Positions 35,092 through 44,247 are shown, counted from the stretch's first letter. The stretch: 64,000 bases of DNA from Verrucomicrobiota bacterium (GCA_023269545.1 JAHFTB010000002.1:1-64000); one strand, 5' to 3'. Notes: generated from the sequence alone by a model not told the origin. Numbers and translations are program-made.

Positions 35092-35907
35092 CTACATAGG
35101 CATTGGCGATGCGCCGGATGAACGCCGCGCCGCCAATGAGGCAAGGAGTTGTGCCGATGCCCCTTCCAGCTCGGAAGTCAGCACTTGTACCCTCCCACGG
35201 AAAAAGGAGTAGGCAGCCATAGCCACAATCCCAATGATCAAGCCCGTAGCCGTGGCTATTAAGGCTTCGGCAATTCCTTGGGCAAGAAACGCGGCACGTG
35301 CGGAAGCCTCATTGCCTGCTACCGCCCCAAACGATTTGATCATACCAAAAATAGTACCCAATAGACCCAACATAGGCGCAAGCGTTCCAATATCTGCAAG
35401 AAAAACCACTTGTTGGTTCAAGTTGGACACCTGCCGACTTCCTTCCGTTTCCGCAATTTCGCGCGCCTCAGCATAATTGGCCCCAGGATTTTGGGTCATA
35501 AATTCCAGAACACGCTGCAAGACCCTTGCCGCCGCTTCATGATGTCGGTTCGTAATCGCTAAGAGACCAAAATAGTCACCTTTACGAATCAGCGCCTCCG
35601 CGGTGTGCATGAACCGCTCACGCACCATATTCCTTTTCCTCAGCGTAAAAAGGTAAACAAGAATCAGACTGAAGGTCAGCATAGAAAGAAGGGCCAGAGG
35701 AACCATAACGAACCCCCCGGCACGCAATGCTTCCCATAGGCTCAGGCTCTGTATTCGAAAAGTAGGTCCAGCCTGGGCCCACGCACTAGTAGAGGAACCT
35801 AAAATACAAAGCCCTGTAACGGCTATCGCCCCACTGATCCTTCCCAACAAACTCCTCCCAGAACAGCATCTGATATTCCGACCTCCAAATTCTCTCTGAT
35901 GTTTCAT
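35092..35907 (-). CDS. MotA/TolQ/ExbB-family proton-channel protein
   Basis: 271 residues. A signal-like first helix (GAIAVTGLCILGSSTSAWA) is followed by three membrane segments: MVPLALLSMLTFSLILVYLF, then IGTLAPMLGLLGTIFGMIKS and ALIATATGLIIGIVAMAAYS. The LGLLGTIFGMIKSF and EALIATATGL blocks are the ExbB/TolQ core. It would use proton flow to power TonB or TolA-type proteins; the TonB/OmpA-like protein at 19048-20043 is a possible partner. It precedes the TPR gene by 63 bp, same strand. No ExbD/TolR follows, which is unusual. Confidence 0.9.
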   Translation of the reverse strand: MKHQREFGGRNIRCCSGRSLLGRISGAIAVTGLCILGSSTSAWAQAGPTFRIQSLSLWEALRAGGFVMVPLALLSMLTFSLILVYLFTLRKRNMVRERFMHTAEALIRKGDYFGLLAITNRHHEAAARVLQRVLEFMTQNPGANYAEAREIAETEGSRQVSNLNQQVVFLADIGTLAPMLGLLGTIFGMIKSFGAVAGNEASARAAFLAQGIAEALIATATGLIIGIVAMAAYSFFRGRVQVLTSELEGASAQLLASLAARRSSGASPMPM

Positions 35908-35999
35908 TCAAAATTCCAATGCTATCGCTCGTCCATTACGGAAGCAAGCTACAGAAAATCTACAAATTTCCCATCTGTGCTATTCTATAAAAGTACCCG

Positions 36000-37601
36000 A
36001 TGACTCAACAGCGCCCCAATGTGACGGAAAAAATACGGAATATTCCCCACAAACCAGGTGTCTATTTAATGCGGGACCGTTTGAAACGAATTATTTACGT
36101 CGGAAAAGCCCGCGACCTGAAACAGCGACTCTCCTATTACTTTCTTCCCTCTCGCAAGGTCACTGCCGATCCAAAAACCCGCGCCCTCATCGACAGTATC
36201 TGGGACCTGGAATGGCACATAGTACGAAGCGATGCGGAAGCTGTTTTATATGAAGGCCGCCTGATCAAAGAATTTCGTCCCAAATACAATGTCAGCTTTC
36301 GTGATGACAAACGCTTCCTTTTGGTTCGGGTCAACCTCCAAGAACCCTTCCCTCGCTTCCAATTGACTCGGCTACGCAAAGAGGACGGCGCACGTTATTT
36401 TGGACCATTCGCCCACAGCGGAGCACTCAGAGCGACCCTCAACGCAGTCCGAAAAAAATTCGGAATTCGTTCCTGCACTCCTAAAATCCCTGCCGAACGG
36501 GATTTTAAACACTGTCTCGACCATATCATCAAAAATTGCTCAGCCCCCTGCATCCTCAAAATCGAACAGACAGCCTACTTGGAAAAAGTCCGTGCCGCAT
36601 GCGAATTTCTTGAGGGACAAAGCAAGGAAATGATTCAGACCGTACGCGAAGAGATGCAACAGGCAGCTGAAAACTTGAACTTCGAAAAAGCAGCCCAACT
36701 TCGAAATCTCCTGCAGGATTTGGAAACCACCTCGCGTCCCATGACCCGTTTCACTCGCAAATCGCTGCCGACCACCCTGCGCCCCCAGGAGGATCTCGTC
36801 GCCCTGCAAGAAGCTCTGAAACTCGATCGCCTTCCACGCATTATGGAGTGCTTCGACATTTCCAATATCACTTCGACACATATCGTGGCCTCCATGGTCC
36901 GATTCAGAGAAGGAATCGCAGACCGTACTAGCTACCGTCGCTATCGCATCCGAGGAGTCCCCCATCAAAATGACTTCGCAAGCATGGCAGAGGTCGTCCG
37001 ACGGAGATATTCGCGAACTTTACGAGAAGCCACAGAAATCATCCCCCCCGAATTCAGCCAAGAAACTCCTACCGCAGCCATCAAACGCTCCACATCGAAC
37101 CGGCTCCTTCTGCCAGACCTCATCATAGTGGACGGGGGGCGCGGCCAGCTGAATATGGCCTGCGCAGAATTACAAAATCTCGGACTCTATGAAATTCCTA
37201 TCATAGGCCTCGCTAAGGAGTTTGAGGAAATCTATCAACCTAATTTCCCCACGCCTCTCCGCTTACCTGAACATTCCGGAGCCTTGCGACTACTGCAGCG
37301 TATCCGCGACGAAGCCCATCGCTTTGCAAATAACTATCACAGCCTTTTACTCAAACGGAGAATGACAGAGAGTATTTTAGATGAAATTCCAGGTGTGAGC
37401 GAAATACGTAAAAAAGCTCTCCTGGAAAAATTCGGCTCAGTCGCCCGGTTAAAAAAAGCGAAGGTAGAGGAAATCGCCGCTATTCCCGGAATCGGAGGAA
37501 AATTAGCCACCCAACTTCGGGAATATTTCCACTCCCAGGAACGAACAAAAACTACTCTCGCCAAACCACCTCCCTTAATAACTGACGTTACGCACTTTTA
37601 G
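36000..37601 (+). CDS. uvrC: UvrABC excinuclease subunit C
   Basis: 533 residues. The GIY-YIG nuclease domain opens the protein (HKPGVYLMRDRLKRIIYVGK), the UVR motif lies near the middle (QAAENLNFEKAAQLRNLLQD), then the RNase-H-like nuclease (IMECFDISNITSTHIVASMV, LLLPDLIIVDGGRGQL) and a C-terminal HhH domain (IPGVSEIRKKALLEKFGS, AAIPGIGGKLA). It cuts damaged DNA with UvrAB. It is shorter than the common 600 residues. The last six residues (TDVTHF) and the stop codon come from a family-1 repeat inserted at 37578. Confidence 0.93.
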   Translation: MTQQRPNVTEKIRNIPHKPGVYLMRDRLKRIIYVGKARDLKQRLSYYFLPSRKVTADPKTRALIDSIWDLEWHIVRSDAEAVLYEGRLIKEFRPKYNVSFRDDKRFLLVRVNLQEPFPRFQLTRLRKEDGARYFGPFAHSGALRATLNAVRKKFGIRSCTPKIPAERDFKHCLDHIIKNCSAPCILKIEQTAYLEKVRAACEFLEGQSKEMIQTVREEMQQAAENLNFEKAAQLRNLLQDLETTSRPMTRFTRKSLPTTLRPQEDLVALQEALKLDRLPRIMECFDISNITSTHIVASMVRFREGIADRTSYRRYRIRGVPHQNDFASMAEVVRRRYSRTLREATEIIPPEFSQETPTAAIKRSTSNRLLLPDLIIVDGGRGQLNMACAELQNLGLYEIPIIGLAKEFEEIYQPNFPTPLRLPEHSGALRLLQRIRDEAHRFANNYHSLLLKRRMTESILDEIPGVSEIRKKALLEKFGSVARLKKAKVEEIAAIPGIGGKLATQLREYFHSQERTKTTLAKPPPLITDVTHF

Positions 37602-37669
37602 GAACTCTGGGAGCAAAAAAACCATTTTAGCCTACAAGGTCTCCCTTTTTTGCGTCACATCACTTAATA
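37578..37669 (+). repeat. Repeat family 1, copy overlapping the uvrC stop
   Basis: TAATAACTGACGTTACGCACT, then TTTAGGAACTCTGGGAGC, ACCATTTTAGCCTACAAGGT and TTTTTTGCGTCACATCACTTA. It starts inside the uvrC coding sequence and gives it its stop codon. Confidence 0.8.
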
Positions 37670-37699
37670 ATATAGCGCAATGCATAGGAAACAGGAAAA

Positions 37700-37869
37700 T
37701 GCTTGCGTTGGCTTCCGGTTTCTCGTAGCTTTTATGTAAGTGAATCTTTTTGTCACAGTATCCATTCTTGCCAAAGTCTCCGTCCTCGGAGACGCCGTGG
37801 CATTTTTGGGTGCGTAAGCAGATTCCACTCAAACCCACGGCCAAGCCGGTCGTGGGATTTATTTTTTCC
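37700..37869 (+). ncRNA. Candidate structured RNA (6S-like long hairpin) with terminator
   Basis: A long-range hairpin is visible: GTGAATC (37740-37746) pairs with GATTCCAC (37821-37828), TGCCA (37769-37773) with TGGCA (37798-37802), and GTCTCCG (37776-37782) with CGGAGAC (37787-37793). Closing stem, large central bubble and terminal stem recall 6S RNA. It is followed at once by a strong intrinsic terminator. No convincing protein is encoded. I cannot run a covariance model, so the 6S reading is inference. Confidence 0.4.
37834..37869 (+). terminator. Intrinsic terminator
   Basis: CCCACGGCC (37834-37842), loop AAGCC, then GGTCGTGGG (37848-37856), a 9-bp stem with one G-U pair, followed by ATTTATTTTTTCC. 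It points plus-strand and ends the candidate RNA before the methyltransferase gene. Confidence 0.75.
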
Positions 37870-37902
37870 GCGCTCGGTTAGAGCCTCAATCACGGAAAAA
37901 AT

Positions 37903-38604
37903 ATGAATTCAACACGCAGAACAAAAAAAATATCCACGTCGGAGCCCTATGATTCCATAGATTCCCACGAACCATCGGAATTCTACAGAACATTTTTACT
38001 TCCCTATTTGGAACGAGGCCAACACCTATTAGATTGCGGGTGCGGAACGGGAGCTATCACCCTGGAATTAGCCGATACCATTTTCCCTGGCCATGCCACG
38101 GGTATCGATCCGAAGGACGTAAGACGCGCCGAACAACTCTCTTTTGGCCGCGAAATCATCAATGCAAACTTTCATACCGCAGACATCTATCGATTACCTT
38201 TTGCAGACGCTACATTTGATATTATCTATTCGCACGACTTATTTGAAACACTTGAACATCCCATGACTGCATTGGCAGAATTGCGACGTGTATTGCGAAC
38301 GGGAGGCATCCTGGCAATTTCCTGTACTTGGCAAGAAAAAGATTGCGGTGGCTCATCGGAAAAAAAAATTGCTTGGCAAGAAAAAACGCATCCGAAAAAT
38401 GCTACCTTTCTGAGCTTGTGGATGGCAGCCATAGACCTAGATATTCTGGAAACAGCCTCTTGGAAGGAACCTACTCATTCCCATAACGTTTCTTCCCATC
38501 GATTCATTCCTACACCTTCCGAAAAAATCAGTCCTCTTGAAAAAATCAGTCCTCTTCGACCTTGGAGCTATGCAGTAAGTCGCAAACCCTTGCTAGCTCA
38601 TTAA
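37903..38604 (+). CDS. Class I SAM-dependent methyltransferase
   Basis: 233 residues of the UbiE/MenG-like methyltransferase fold. Motif I is LLDCGCGTGAITLELA, motif II includes GIDPKDVRRAEQL, then FHTADIYRLPFADATFDIIY and the ALAELRRVLRTGGILAISC block. The substrate cannot be told. The C-terminal tail has a short tandem duplication (EKISPL twice). It stands alone between the candidate RNA and the caspase-like gene. Confidence 0.82.
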   Translation: MNSTRRTKKISTSEPYDSIDSHEPSEFYRTFLLPYLERGQHLLDCGCGTGAITLELADTIFPGHATGIDPKDVRRAEQLSFGREIINANFHTADIYRLPFADATFDIIYSHDLFETLEHPMTALAELRRVLRTGGILAISCTWQEKDCGGSSEKKIAWQEKTHPKNATFLSLWMAAIDLDILETASWKEPTHSHNVSSHRFIPTPSEKISPLEKISPLRPWSYAVSRKPLLAH

Positions 38605-38685
38605 AAGGAAACTCTAACGATTTTGGACGGCACGCAACATCAATAATTAAGTAAAAAATACACAATAATTCATCTCACAATGAAT

Positions 38686-38711
38686 GGCGTTTTATAATCA
38701 ATAATCACGCC
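38686..38711 (+). promoter_or_regulatory. Promoter candidate of the caspase-like gene
   Basis: A consensus -10 TATAAT at 38693-38698 lies between GGCGT (38686-38690) and ACGCC (38707-38711), which form a dyad around it. The start codon is at 38714, so the leader would be very short. No good -35 is seen. Confidence 0.4.
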
Positions 38712-38713
38712 GT

Positions 38714-39835
38714 ATGTATCATACTTCAACTCCTAACAGCAGGTCACCGTCACCCACTCCATCATCCCATGTTAATGAAAACACATCCTCATTAAGCACA
38801 TCAAAAAACCTCAAATTACACACAATAACGAAAGCAATACCGCGTGTTCATTCATCTTCCTCTAGCGCATCTTGGGCGATTGAAAGTTCTCCTAAAGAGA
38901 CAAATTTTTCATCATCTCTACCATTATTTTCTCAGGCAGGTTATGAAAATGAACTAGAAATATTGGGAAGGCCCAAAGAGTTGGAGCCTTTGTCCATACC
39001 CCCCGAGCTGCCACTACTGGAGCCACTATCAGAAGTAATGCGGGCATGTTCCTATTACTCTCTAAGACCAGAAAACACGAAGACGCTCTTGATAAGTAAC
39101 AAGAATTTCGATAACGAATTCAATTTTCCTGACAGAAGCGGAAGCGAGACGGATTTAAAGCATATGCAAGAATTGACAGCTATGTTTAATTGGCCACTAA
39201 ATTGGGCAGAAAATTTGTCCGCTTCGGAGATGCAAACAGCCGCAACAAATTTTGCGCAGGACTTAAATAAAAATCCAGGTGACTGTGACGGCTGCGTTAT
39301 TTATATCTCCACCTATTTTAAAGATGGATATTTTTATGGCAGTGATGGGCAGGGTGTACGTGCATTGAATTTTTTAAAACCTATTCTTCAATGTCCGGCT
39401 CTTAAAGAAAAGCCAAAGGCATTTATCATACAAGCATGCAGAGAGCCAGCCAACCTTTGTAATATAAAAGACGACCATACTAAAAGCGCTTGGATGGCGA
39501 TTAGCACGAGTGAGTATAAAAATCAATCAGCCTTTTTGAATGAGATACCAAATTGTGAGGACGCGATTTTTCTGCATTCAACCACGCCAATTTATTACAG
39601 TTCAGGCCCAGAGGGAAAAACTGGTTCACATTTTATTCATTCAATTTGTGAAACGTTAAGTGAAAAGGCACACGAAGAGAATGCTGATGTATTTTCTTTA
39701 GGTATAAATATAAATCGTTTATTTCGTGAGACTTTTGGAAAGAATTCTCCTCTTATTGGCATGAACACAAGCGCGATAGATATGCACAAAACACTTCGCT
39801 TTAATTTTACTGACAATGACAATGCGGAGATTTAA
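38714..39835 (+). CDS. Metazoan-type caspase homologue, probable pseudo-caspase
   Basis: 373 residues with a Ser/Thr/Pro-rich disordered N-terminus of about 100 residues, then a C14A caspase fold. The p20 part contains LLISNKNFDNEF, DRSGSETDLKHM (Arg141 equals the p20 S1-pocket Arg), CVIYISTYFKDGYFYGSDG, then CPALKEKPKAFIIQACRE (Cys242). The p10 part is AIFLHSTTPIYYSSGPEGKT, GSHFIHSICETLSEKA. The catalytic His (SHG in caspases) is replaced by Thr200 (STY), and the YSWRN tryptophan and arginine of p10 are missing. It retains Cys but should be inactive or altered. It could be a decoy that binds host caspases. The sequence resembles animal caspases more than bacterial metacaspases. Confidence 0.85.
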   Translation: MYHTSTPNSRSPSPTPSSHVNENTSSLSTSKNLKLHTITKAIPRVHSSSSSASWAIESSPKETNFSSSLPLFSQAGYENELEILGRPKELEPLSIPPELPLLEPLSEVMRACSYYSLRPENTKTLLISNKNFDNEFNFPDRSGSETDLKHMQELTAMFNWPLNWAENLSASEMQTAATNFAQDLNKNPGDCDGCVIYISTYFKDGYFYGSDGQGVRALNFLKPILQCPALKEKPKAFIIQACREPANLCNIKDDHTKSAWMAISTSEYKNQSAFLNEIPNCEDAIFLHSTTPIYYSSGPEGKTGSHFIHSICETLSEKAHEENADVFSLGININRLFRETFGKNSPLIGMNTSAIDMHKTLRFNFTDNDNAEI

Positions 39836-39931
39836 AAAATTATTTATAATATGCTAATTACTAATATGTTGCGCATTATATAAAGCACGCATTCAATGCC
39901 TTGGAACTTGGTATAAAAAATGCTTGTTTAA

Positions 39932-41485
39932 ATGACAAACATGCTAGAATTTAGTGCAGCACCAGGTAACGCCATCACTTCCTCCGCAGATTCTTTATCA
40001 CCTGTTCACAAGGAAAAAAATCCTAGGGTTGAGAGCGCACCGATGCCTGCCGGCTACAGCGAGCGTCTTTACAACGAGGATCTCGCACCATTGCACTGTC
40101 AAACGTGGAGCGCGTATAATATTTTTGCGTTTTGGATGTCAGACATACACAGCGTCGGTGGCTATGTATTTGCAGGAAGTCTCTTCGCCCTCGGGCTTAC
40201 GAGTTGGCAGGTTTTGATCTCGCTGCTGATCGGGATTATAATTGTCAACGTGTTATGCAACCTGATGGCAAAGCCAAGCCAACAGAACGGCGTGCCATAC
40301 CCGGTCGTGTGCCGCGCAACATTTGGTGTACTTGGAGCCAATATACCCGCGGTGATCCGTGGATTGATTGCGGTCGCATGGTATGGCATCCAGACGTATC
40401 TGGCTTCGAGCGCACTGGTGATCGTTGCTTTGAAGTTTTTTCCGCAACTCATGCCATATGCGGACGTACATACTCACGGCTTCATGGGACTATCCACACT
40501 CGGGTGGGCCGGATTCATGCTGTTGTGGGTGTTACAAGCAGTGGTGTTTTGGCGCGGCATGGAAATGATCAAGAAGTTCATCGATTTCGCCGGTCCAGCC
40601 GTCTATATCGTGATGTTCATTCTTACGGGTTACATGGTATGGCGTGCAGGTTGGCGCAACATTGGCCTTAACCTTGATGGAGTGAAGTATCACGGCCTGG
40701 CAGTCATACCGGTAATGATCACCGCGATTTCACTGGTAGTGTCCTACTTCTCCGGGCCAATGCTCAATTTCGGCGATTTTTCGCGCTATGGCAGAACCTT
40801 TCGCAGCGTAAAGCGTGGCAATTTCTGGGGCTTGCCGGTCAACTTTCTCGCCTTCTCAATAGTGACAGTCATCACGACAGCCGCCACGTTACCGGTATTC
40901 GGCAAATTGATCATGGATCCGGTCGAAACAGTCAGCCTCATTGACTATCCGCTGGCTGTCACTCTTGGCGCACTTACATTTACGATTGCGACGATCGGCA
41001 TCAACATCGTCGCGAACTTCGTATCACCCGCGTTTGATTTCTCCAACGTCGCGCCGCGTTTCATTAGCTGGCGTATGGGAGGGATGCTCGCGACTATCGC
41101 GTCGATTTTCATCACCCCTTGGAACCTATTCAACAACCCTGCCGTGATCCACTACACGCTCGACGTGCTCGGCAGTTTTATTGGGCCGCTGTATGGTGTG
41201 CTCATCGTCGACTTCTATCTCGTAAAGCATCAGAAAATTATCACCGCCGATCTCTACACAATGTCCAAAACGGGCACATACTGGTATCGCAAGGGCGTCA
41301 ACTGCACGGCAATCGCCGCGTTGCTACCGGCCGCCGCGATTGCTATTGCATGCGTGATGGTCCCATCACTAAACGGTATGGCAAATTTCTCGTGGTTCAT
41401 CGGTGCGCTAGTCGGTGCCATCATTTATCGCGTACTCATGCGCAAATCAAAGTGCGATAAGGAGCTCACATGCGTATCAAGCTAA
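39932..41485 (+). CDS. NCS1-family nucleobase/allantoin permease
   Basis: A 517-residue transporter with twelve hydrophobic segments. The NCS1 pattern is clear: WSAYNIFAFWMSDIHSVGGY (helix 1), GVPYPVVCRATFGVLGANIP, WYGIQTYLASSAL, then FSGPMLNFGDFSRYGRTF and INIVANFVSPAFDFSNVAPR. It imports allantoin, hydantoin or a purine base. The next three genes degrade allantoin, so allantoin is the likely substrate. The GC-rich codon use differs from flanking genes. It overlaps the next gene by 16 bp, which has a good AAGGAG. Confidence 0.9.
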   Translation: MTNMLEFSAAPGNAITSSADSLSPVHKEKNPRVESAPMPAGYSERLYNEDLAPLHCQTWSAYNIFAFWMSDIHSVGGYVFAGSLFALGLTSWQVLISLLIGIIIVNVLCNLMAKPSQQNGVPYPVVCRATFGVLGANIPAVIRGLIAVAWYGIQTYLASSALVIVALKFFPQLMPYADVHTHGFMGLSTLGWAGFMLLWVLQAVVFWRGMEMIKKFIDFAGPAVYIVMFILTGYMVWRAGWRNIGLNLDGVKYHGLAVIPVMITAISLVVSYFSGPMLNFGDFSRYGRTFRSVKRGNFWGLPVNFLAFSIVTVITTAATLPVFGKLIMDPVETVSLIDYPLAVTLGALTFTIATIGINIVANFVSPAFDFSNVAPRFISWRMGGMLATIASIFITPWNLFNNPAVIHYTLDVLGSFIGPLYGVLIVDFYLVKHQKIITADLYTMSKTGTYWYRKGVNCTAIAALLPAAAIAIACVMVPSLNGMANFSWFIGALVGAIIYRVLMRKSKCDKELTCVSS

Positions 41486-42225
41486 TCAACCCTAATACAA
41501 CGCAACGGATGACGGACGCGATGAGCCATTGCGCACGCAACGTCGTTGCTTCAGGAACCGAGGTGATTGCAGTCAGCCCAACAATGGGGCCACCATCGAT
41601 CGAAGGTTATTATGACGAAGCCCTCGCCACACCCGGCCTATTAGCCGAAGTTGCGGCAGGCGAACGTGAAGGTTGCGATGGCTATGTGATCGCATGTTTT
41701 GGTGATCCTGGGCTGTATGCCGCGCGTGAATTGGCACGCGGCCCGGTGATCGGCATCGCGGAAGCCGCAATGCATGTGGCTAGCGTACTGGCACCAGGTT
41801 TTTCAGTAGTGACCACCCTGGAGCGAACCTGCAACATGGCTTGGCATCTTGCTGAACGCTACGGCATGAAACGTTTCTGCCGCAACGTACGCGCTACGGA
41901 TGTCGCCGTGCTCGAACTGGATCGACCGGGTTCGGCTGCACGACAGATCATTCTCGATGAATGTCGCCGCGCGCTCGATGAAGATGCCTCGGATGCGATC
42001 GTGTTGGGTTGCGCGGGGATGGCCGAACTGTGCGAGGAAATCGGAAACGCATTGGGTGCACCGGTCATCGACGGAGTCACAGCGGCTGTAAAATGGGTGG
42101 AAGCCCTTGTTGCATTACGACTCGCTACCGCAAAGCGAGGGGACTATGCGCGCCCACTGTCGAAACAGTACGACGGTGTATTTGCCAGTTTCAGCCCGAC
42201 CCCCACTTCACCTCTGAACGTATGA
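41470..42225 (+). CDS. Asp/Glu/hydantoin racemase family, probable allantoin racemase
   Basis: 251 residues. The start IKLINPNTTQRMTDAM, the first active-site cysteine in GYVIACFGDPGLYAARE, and the second in AIVLGCAGMAELCEE fit hydantoin/allantoin racemases (HpxA type). The enzyme would interconvert (R)- and (S)-allantoin so that the allantoinase can use both. The gene is preceded by AAGGAG and overlaps the permease stop by 16 bp and puuE by 4 bp. Composition is GC-rich like the whole cluster. Confidence 0.85.
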   Translation: MRIKLINPNTTQRMTDAMSHCARNVVASGTEVIAVSPTMGPPSIEGYYDEALATPGLLAEVAAGEREGCDGYVIACFGDPGLYAARELARGPVIGIAEAAMHVASVLAPGFSVVTTLERTCNMAWHLAERYGMKRFCRNVRATDVAVLELDRPGSAARQIILDECRRALDEDASDAIVLGCAGMAELCEEIGNALGAPVIDGVTAAVKWVEALVALRLATAKRGDYARPLSKQYDGVFASFSPTPTSPLNV

Positions 42226-43151
42226 CTTCAAACTATCCACGCAATCTGATCGGCTACGGCCGCCAGGTAGTACCAGCCAACTGGCCCAGTCGCGCACGCG
42301 TCGCAGTACAATTCGTACTCAACTACGAAGAAGGCGCTGAGAATTGCATCTTACACGGCGATACAACCTCAGAGAAATTTTTGTCAGAAATAATTGGCGC
42401 TACGGCATATACGTCGCGCCACATGAGCATGGAGTCTATCTACGAATATGGTTCGCGCGCGGGCGTCTGGCGTATCCTCCGTGAATTCGAAAAGCGAAAG
42501 TTGCCATTGACGGTATTCGGCGCTGGCATGGCAATCGAACGCAATCCGGAAGTCGCGCAGGCATTCGTCGAACTCGGGCATGAGATTGCGTGCCATGGGT
42601 ATCGCTGGATCCATTATCAAAACATTCCACCAGAGATAGAGAAGGAACACATGCGTCTCGGCATGGAAGCAATCGAGCGGGTAGCAGGCGTGCGTCCACT
42701 AGGCTGGTACACGGGTCGTGACAGCTCAAATACGCATCGTCTAGTCGCCGAATACGGTGGCTTGCTGTACGATTCAGATTATTATGGGGACGATTTGCCA
42801 TTTTGGATGGATGTCGAGGTAACGGACGGCTCTACAATGTCGCAGTTAATCATTCCTTATTCACTTGACACCAATGACATGCGATTTGCCACTCCACAGG
42901 GTTTTAATACGGCTGATCATTTTTTTGCGTATCTGCGCGATGCCTTCGATGTCCTATACGAGGAAGGCGACGAAACCCCAAAGATGATGTCGATCGGAAT
43001 GCATTGCCGATTGCTCGGTCGTCCAGGCCGTTTTCGCGCACTCCAACGCTTTCTCGATCACATAGAACAGCACGATCGCGTATGGGTGACACGCCGCGTT
43101 GACATTGCACACCACTGGCGCAACCATCATCCCCTACGCCACCAGTCTTGA
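42222..43151 (+). CDS. puuE: Allantoinase PuuE (polysaccharide-deacetylase-like)
   Basis: 309 residues from the ATG at 42222, overlapping the racemase stop (ATGA). This is the metal-independent-type allantoinase of the polysaccharide-deacetylase superfamily: FVLNYEEGAENCILHGD, ESIYEYGSRAGVWRILREFE, HEIACHGYRWIHYQN, and GWYTGRDSSNTHRLVAEYGG. It opens the hydantoin ring of allantoin to give allantoate. The next gene, allantoicase, uses that product. An alternative upstream start to 42009 runs inside the racemase and is rejected. Confidence 0.93.
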   Translation: MTSNYPRNLIGYGRQVVPANWPSRARVAVQFVLNYEEGAENCILHGDTTSEKFLSEIIGATAYTSRHMSMESIYEYGSRAGVWRILREFEKRKLPLTVFGAGMAIERNPEVAQAFVELGHEIACHGYRWIHYQNIPPEIEKEHMRLGMEAIERVAGVRPLGWYTGRDSSNTHRLVAEYGGLLYDSDYYGDDLPFWMDVEVTDGSTMSQLIIPYSLDTNDMRFATPQGFNTADHFFAYLRDAFDVLYEEGDETPKMMSIGMHCRLLGRPGRFRALQRFLDHIEQHDRVWVTRRVDIAHHWRNHHPLRHQS

Positions 43152-43239
43152 AAACGGTAAATGCGTGCAGCAATTCCATCCCGCCCATTGTGGAACTTAA
43201 AAACGAAGGTTTTGTGGGCACTGACAGACAGACCGTACT

Positions 43240-44247
43240 ATGACACTCCCGATTCTCGACCCTAGCACACCCGAATTTACACGTCGCTATACAAATCTTG
43301 CGGATCCGCGTCTGGGCGCCCAGGCGCTTGAAGCCAGCGATGATTTTTTTGCACCGAAGGACCGTATGCTGAATCCGGAACCACCCGTTTTTATCCCAGG
43401 TAAGTATGACAAATACGGAAAGTGGATGGACGGCTGGGAAACGCGTCGCAAACGTGTGAATGGCTACGACTGGTGTGTCGTGAAACTGTCACAATTGGGC
43501 ATCATCAAGGGGCTCGACATCGATACGAGTCATTTCACCGGAAATTTTCCACCGGCCGCATCCATCGAAGCAATGTCCCTCGGGGACGACACGTCCCCCC
43601 AAGCGTGGACCGAAATCGTGCCGTCCACCTTACTACAAGGCAACAGTCATCATTACGTCACAGTCAGCGATCCAACCCCATATACGCACGTGCGCATCAA
43701 CATTTATCCCGATGGCGGTATTGCCCGTTTACGCGTATATGGCCAGCCACAAATTGACTGGACCGGGGCAAGTCGCACCGAACAGTTGGATCTGGCGGCG
43801 ATGCAAAATGGGGCATATTTAGTAGCGGCAAACAACCAGCATTTTGGCGCCGCATCGACGATTCTGATGCCAGGTCGCGGAGTGGACATGGGCGATGGCT
43901 GGGAGACCCGTCGCCGTCGCAAGCCAGGCAATGACTGGGCCATTATCGCGCTTGCACACCCAGGCATGATCAAGAGAATCGAAGTCGATACCGCACATTT
44001 CAAAGGCAACTTTCCCGATCGGTGCTCCATTCAAGGTGCATATGTCACAGGCGGTACGGATAGCTCACTAGTGACACAGTCCATGTTCTGGCCGATATTG
44101 CTCGACGAGCAGAAGCTACAGATGGACCAGCAACACTATTTCGAAAGTGAAGTGGCCGCGCTTGGACTCATCACGCATGTGCGCTTCAACATCATTCCCG
44201 ATGGCGGTGTATCGCGACTTCGTCTATGGGGCACGCTCGCATCCTGA
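43240..44247 (+). CDS. alc: Allantoicase
   Basis: 335 residues. Two homologous halves, each with GWETRRKR (residues about 64-70 and 222-229) followed by a [20 protein letters not shown]-type block and a [13 protein letters not shown] or [14 protein letters not shown] block, as expected for allantoicase. It splits allantoate into urea and ureidoglycolate. It is 88 bp downstream of puuE. No ureidoglycolate lyase or urease is in the window, so further breakdown must be elsewhere or be done by host or partner. Confidence 0.94.
   Translation: MTLPILDPSTPEFTRRYTNLADPRLGAQALEASDDFFAPKDRMLNPEPPVFIPGKYDKYGKWMDGWETRRKRVNGYDWCVVKLSQLGIIKGLDIDTSHFTGNFPPAASIEAMSLGDDTSPQAWTEIVPSTLLQGNSHHYVTVSDPTPYTHVRINIYPDGGIARLRVYGQPQIDWTGASRTEQLDLAAMQNGAYLVAANNQHFGAASTILMPGRGVDMGDGWETRRRRKPGNDWAIIALAHPGMIKRIEVDTAHFKGNFPDRCSIQGAYVTGGTDSSLVTQSMFWPILLDEQKLQMDQQHYFESEVAALGLITHVRFNIIPDGGVSRLRLWGTLAS

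Noticed and set aside
38714-39835. Reading the caspase-like gene as a bacterial metacaspase
   Set aside because: It has the linear p20/p10 order and the DRSGSETD, CPAL-KPKAFIIQACR and STTPIYYS blocks of animal caspases, not the metacaspase HG and DxC arrangement.
42009-42221. Extended N-terminus for PuuE
   Set aside because: The extension lies inside the racemase gene in another frame; the ATG at 42222 gives the family-standard start and an ATGA overlap.
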